Assembly: GCA_947457325.1 (NCBI GenBank)
Contig: CANGVU010000107.1
Location: 1-5,700, forward strand
Direction: 5' to 3'
DNA: 5,700 bases
Source of the DNA: Flavobacteriales bacterium
GTDB lineage: Bacteria > Bacteroidota > Bacteroidia > Flavobacteriales_D > Sanyastnellaceae
The notes under the pieces are model-generated. The model was not told where the DNA came from. It was given only the letters and a program-made list of their open reading frames with translations, and searched no databases. Shown here piece by piece: positions 3,926 through 5,700 of this stretch. The number at the start of each line of letters is the position of its first letter. Position 1 is the stretch's first letter. A program made the position numbers and the translations under genes.

Positions 3926-5700
3926 ATGCGCGGTTGGTTTTTAGCACTCTGTGTTTTATTTGAATTGGATGTGGTAATCCGCGCCCAATGTCCGTCTCTG
4001 ATTCCCAATGGGGGCTTCGAAACATACTCCTCTCTACCAAATGATGACTGTGGTTGGGTACTGGCCACAGGTTGGACCAACGCAGCTACTACAGGGGAGT
4101 GCAATACCAGTAATGGCACTCCAGATTATTTCCACCTGCAAGGAACTGGTCCTTTTGCCGCTCTTCCCCTCAATTATTTCAGCAATGTTCAACCATTTGA
4201 AGGCGATGCCGTAATGGGTTTGGGTGGTTATGTCAATTTGGTGACCAATGCCCGCGAGTACATTTCGATTCAACTCTCTAGTCCTTTGGTTGTGGGTAAT
4301 GAATACAACTTATCATTCTCCATGGCCATCGGTACACCGCAAGTGGGTGGTGTTTATGCAGATGGATGGGGCTTTCTGCTCAGCACAGGTCCAGTCTTTC
4401 AGCCTGCGGGTACCAATGGTTTGATCAATGCCCCCGGTTATCAGCAACTTATTCCCCAAGTCTTTGCCTCTGAGTCTTGGCAGACCTTTACTTTTACCTT
4501 CACTGCTGACCAAGCCTATGATCAGTTTACTTTCGGTAATTTCTTGACAGACCAGCAGCAATCCATGACCCTGTATGGTGTCCAAGATTTTATTTCATTG
4601 GCCTATGTTTTCGTAGATGATTTTGTTCTTCAGGACAACAATCAAAGTGATGTTTCAGTCGATTTAGGTCCTGATTTGACACTCTGTTCGACCAACATCA
4701 CGCTGGATGGCACAGACCCGAATGCCAATGCTTATGCTTGGAATACGGGTCCATCCACTTCATCCCTTGTGGTCAATACTCCAGGGTTGTATGTCCTTGA
4801 AGTGTTTGGTCAATGTGGTTCTGCAATCGATTCTATTCTGATTACTGAGTGCCCACCGTTGAGTGTCGATTTGGGTCCTGATGTATTGGTCTGCCCTGGA
4901 GTGCCTTTCTCCTTAGATGCCGCAGTGACGGGTGGAGTAGGGCCCTTTGATTTTGTATGGAGTCCAGGAAATTTTCAGAATGTCAGCAGTATTACAGCAA
5001 CAACGTCCGGCAGTGTTACCTACATTGTTCAAGTGACGGATGCCAATGGATCAATAGATTCAGATACCATTTTCGTCACTCTTTATCCCACTCCGGAATC
5101 TGTTGATTTGGGAGCCGATGCTTTTATTTGTCCAGGCGAAACGGTCTTCATAGACGCCACAGTAACTGGAGCTACCGGCTATTTGTGGAGTGATGCGCGC
5201 ATCACCCCGGGCATTGTCGTTACAGAGCCTGGGACTTATTCTGTTCAAGTCAATTTTGCCTGCTCTTCAGATGACGATGAAATTGTGGTGACAAATGGAA
5301 GAATTGATGTTCCTGATTTTGTAACCGATGTTGTAGTGTGTGATGTCGAAAATTTGCCAATAGGTCCTGCAGTAGAGAACAATTCAAATTTTGTTTGGTC
5401 GGATGATGAAGCTGCATTATTCCCAAGGGTGGTTTACGAAACGGGAATGTATGAATTTGAAGTCACGGATGATTGTGGCGTGCGCAATTTTGAGGTGTTG
5501 GTCAACGAGGTGAATTGCGATTGTGCTGTGTACATCCCTAATTCATTCACGCCCAATAATGATTGGCGCAATGAAGTCATTTTGCCTGTGTGCGAATGCG
5601 GATTTACCCGTTATGATTTTAAAGTGTTTAACCGCTGGGGAGACTTGGTTTTTGAGAGCAATGACCCCAATCAACCATGGATTGGACACGCCTACGAAAG
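3926..5700 (+). CDS. Large secreted multidomain protein with Ig/PKD-like repeats and a CHU_C-type (gliding motility-associated) C-terminal domain (partial)
   Basis: A single open frame of 591 codons runs off the right edge. The start is ATG at 3926; an in-frame TGA lies at 3875. Residues 1-20 are a signal peptide, with likely cleavage before QC (21-22). Residues 22 to about 236 form an N-terminal beta-sandwich of a common Bacteroidota type: CPSLIPNGGFE (22-32), PDYF (66-69), REYI (110-113), closing with VFVDDFVL (228-235). Four Ig/PKD-like modules follow, starting at VDLGPD (245-250), VDLGPD (314-319), VDLGAD (393-398) and DVPDFV (461-466), each with an early Cys and a core Trp. Residues from about 534 match the CHU_C domain: VYIPNSFTPNND (535-546) and VFNRWGDLVFES. 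Such domains mark cargo exported by the type IX secretion system and kept at the surface or released. About 25-35 residues probably remain beyond the edge. The overall role is likely adhesion or carbohydrate binding, which is inference; no catalytic domain is seen. Confidence 0.9.
   Translation, partial: MRGWFLALCVLFELDVVIRAQCPSLIPNGGFETYSSLPNDDCGWVLATGWTNAATTGECNTSNGTPDYFHLQGTGPFAALPLNYFSNVQPFEGDAVMGLGGYVNLVTNAREYISIQLSSPLVVGNEYNLSFSMAIGTPQVGGVYADGWGFLLSTGPVFQPAGTNGLINAPGYQQLIPQVFASESWQTFTFTFTADQAYDQFTFGNFLTDQQQSMTLYGVQDFISLAYVFVDDFVLQDNNQSDVSVDLGPDLTLCSTNITLDGTDPNANAYAWNTGPSTSSLVVNTPGLYVLEVFGQCGSAIDSILITECPPLSVDLGPDVLVCPGVPFSLDAAVTGGVGPFDFVWSPGNFQNVSSITATTSGSVTYIVQVTDANGSIDSDTIFVTLYPTPESVDLGADAFICPGETVFIDATVTGATGYLWSDARITPGIVVTEPGTYSVQVNFACSSDDDEIVVTNGRIDVPDFVTDVVVCDVENLPIGPAVENNSNFVWSDDEAALFPRVVYETGMYEFEVTDDCGVRNFEVLVNEVNCDCAVYIPNSFTPNNDWRNEVILPVCECGFTRYDFKVFNRWGDLVFESNDPNQPWIGHAYE
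4658..5527 (+). repeat. Four degenerate Ig/PKD-like module repeats inside the secreted protein
   Basis: Modules begin at about residues 245, 314, 393 and 460, a period of 67-79 residues. Shared features are a D-L-G-x-D start, a Cys 8 or 11 residues after its Asp (C254, C323, C402, C472), a core Trp (W272, the W in FVWSPG, W421, W491) and a closing G-x-Y-x-x-x-V strand. Modules 1, 3 and 4 carry a second Cys (C297, C446, C517) suited to a disulfide. The DNA at the first two module starts (4658-4675 and 4865-4882) differs at one base in 18. Confidence 0.7.

Noticed and set aside
4008..4585. Open frames on both strands within the N-terminal domain of the secreted protein
   Set aside because: The plus-strand frame starting at 3926 has continuous family-like sequence here; the others are low in motif content and overlap it entirely.

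Overview
The window looks like chromosomal DNA of a Bacteroidota member, probably of the Flavobacteriales type. The evidence is a plus-strand gene encoding a large secreted protein with a gliding-motility-associated C-terminal (CHU_C-like) domain typical of type IX secretion cargo, the absence of clear Shine-Dalgarno sequences, three exact matches to the Bacteroidetes -7 promoter element TAnnTTTG placed just upstream of genes, and hypothetical proteins of a style common in that phylum. The lineage is inferred from content; no marker gene is present.

Layout. Positions 1-3776 hold five genes, all on the minus strand. From right to left they are: a secreted protein of unknown function (3144-3776), a cysteine-rich probable lipoprotein of unknown function (2455-3039), an SRPBCC/AHSA1-like gene (2420 down to 2031, with an in-frame continuation to 1959), an ArnT/PMT-like membrane glycosyltransferase (1862 down to 375), and a polyprenyl-phosphate-type family 2 glycosyltransferase that starts at 363 and runs off the left edge. 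A 149-base divergent intergenic region (3777-3925) separates these from the only plus-strand gene, a multidomain secreted protein that starts at 3926 and runs off the right edge.

Function. The two glycosyltransferases are 11 bases apart and form a recognisable pair: the GT2 enzyme would load a sugar onto a polyprenyl phosphate on the cytoplasmic side, and the ArnT-like enzyme would transfer that sugar to an acceptor on the periplasmic side. The other genes show no evident pathway link. Most of them encode exported proteins.

No clear new system is visible. The most concrete anomaly is a TAA codon inside the SRPBCC gene. The same frame resumes directly after it for 23 codons that match the expected family C-terminus and end in TGA, so this is either a fresh nonsense mutation or a base error. 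No RNA genes, mobile elements, CRISPR arrays or convincing terminators were found, and no stretch over 300 bases lacks a gene.
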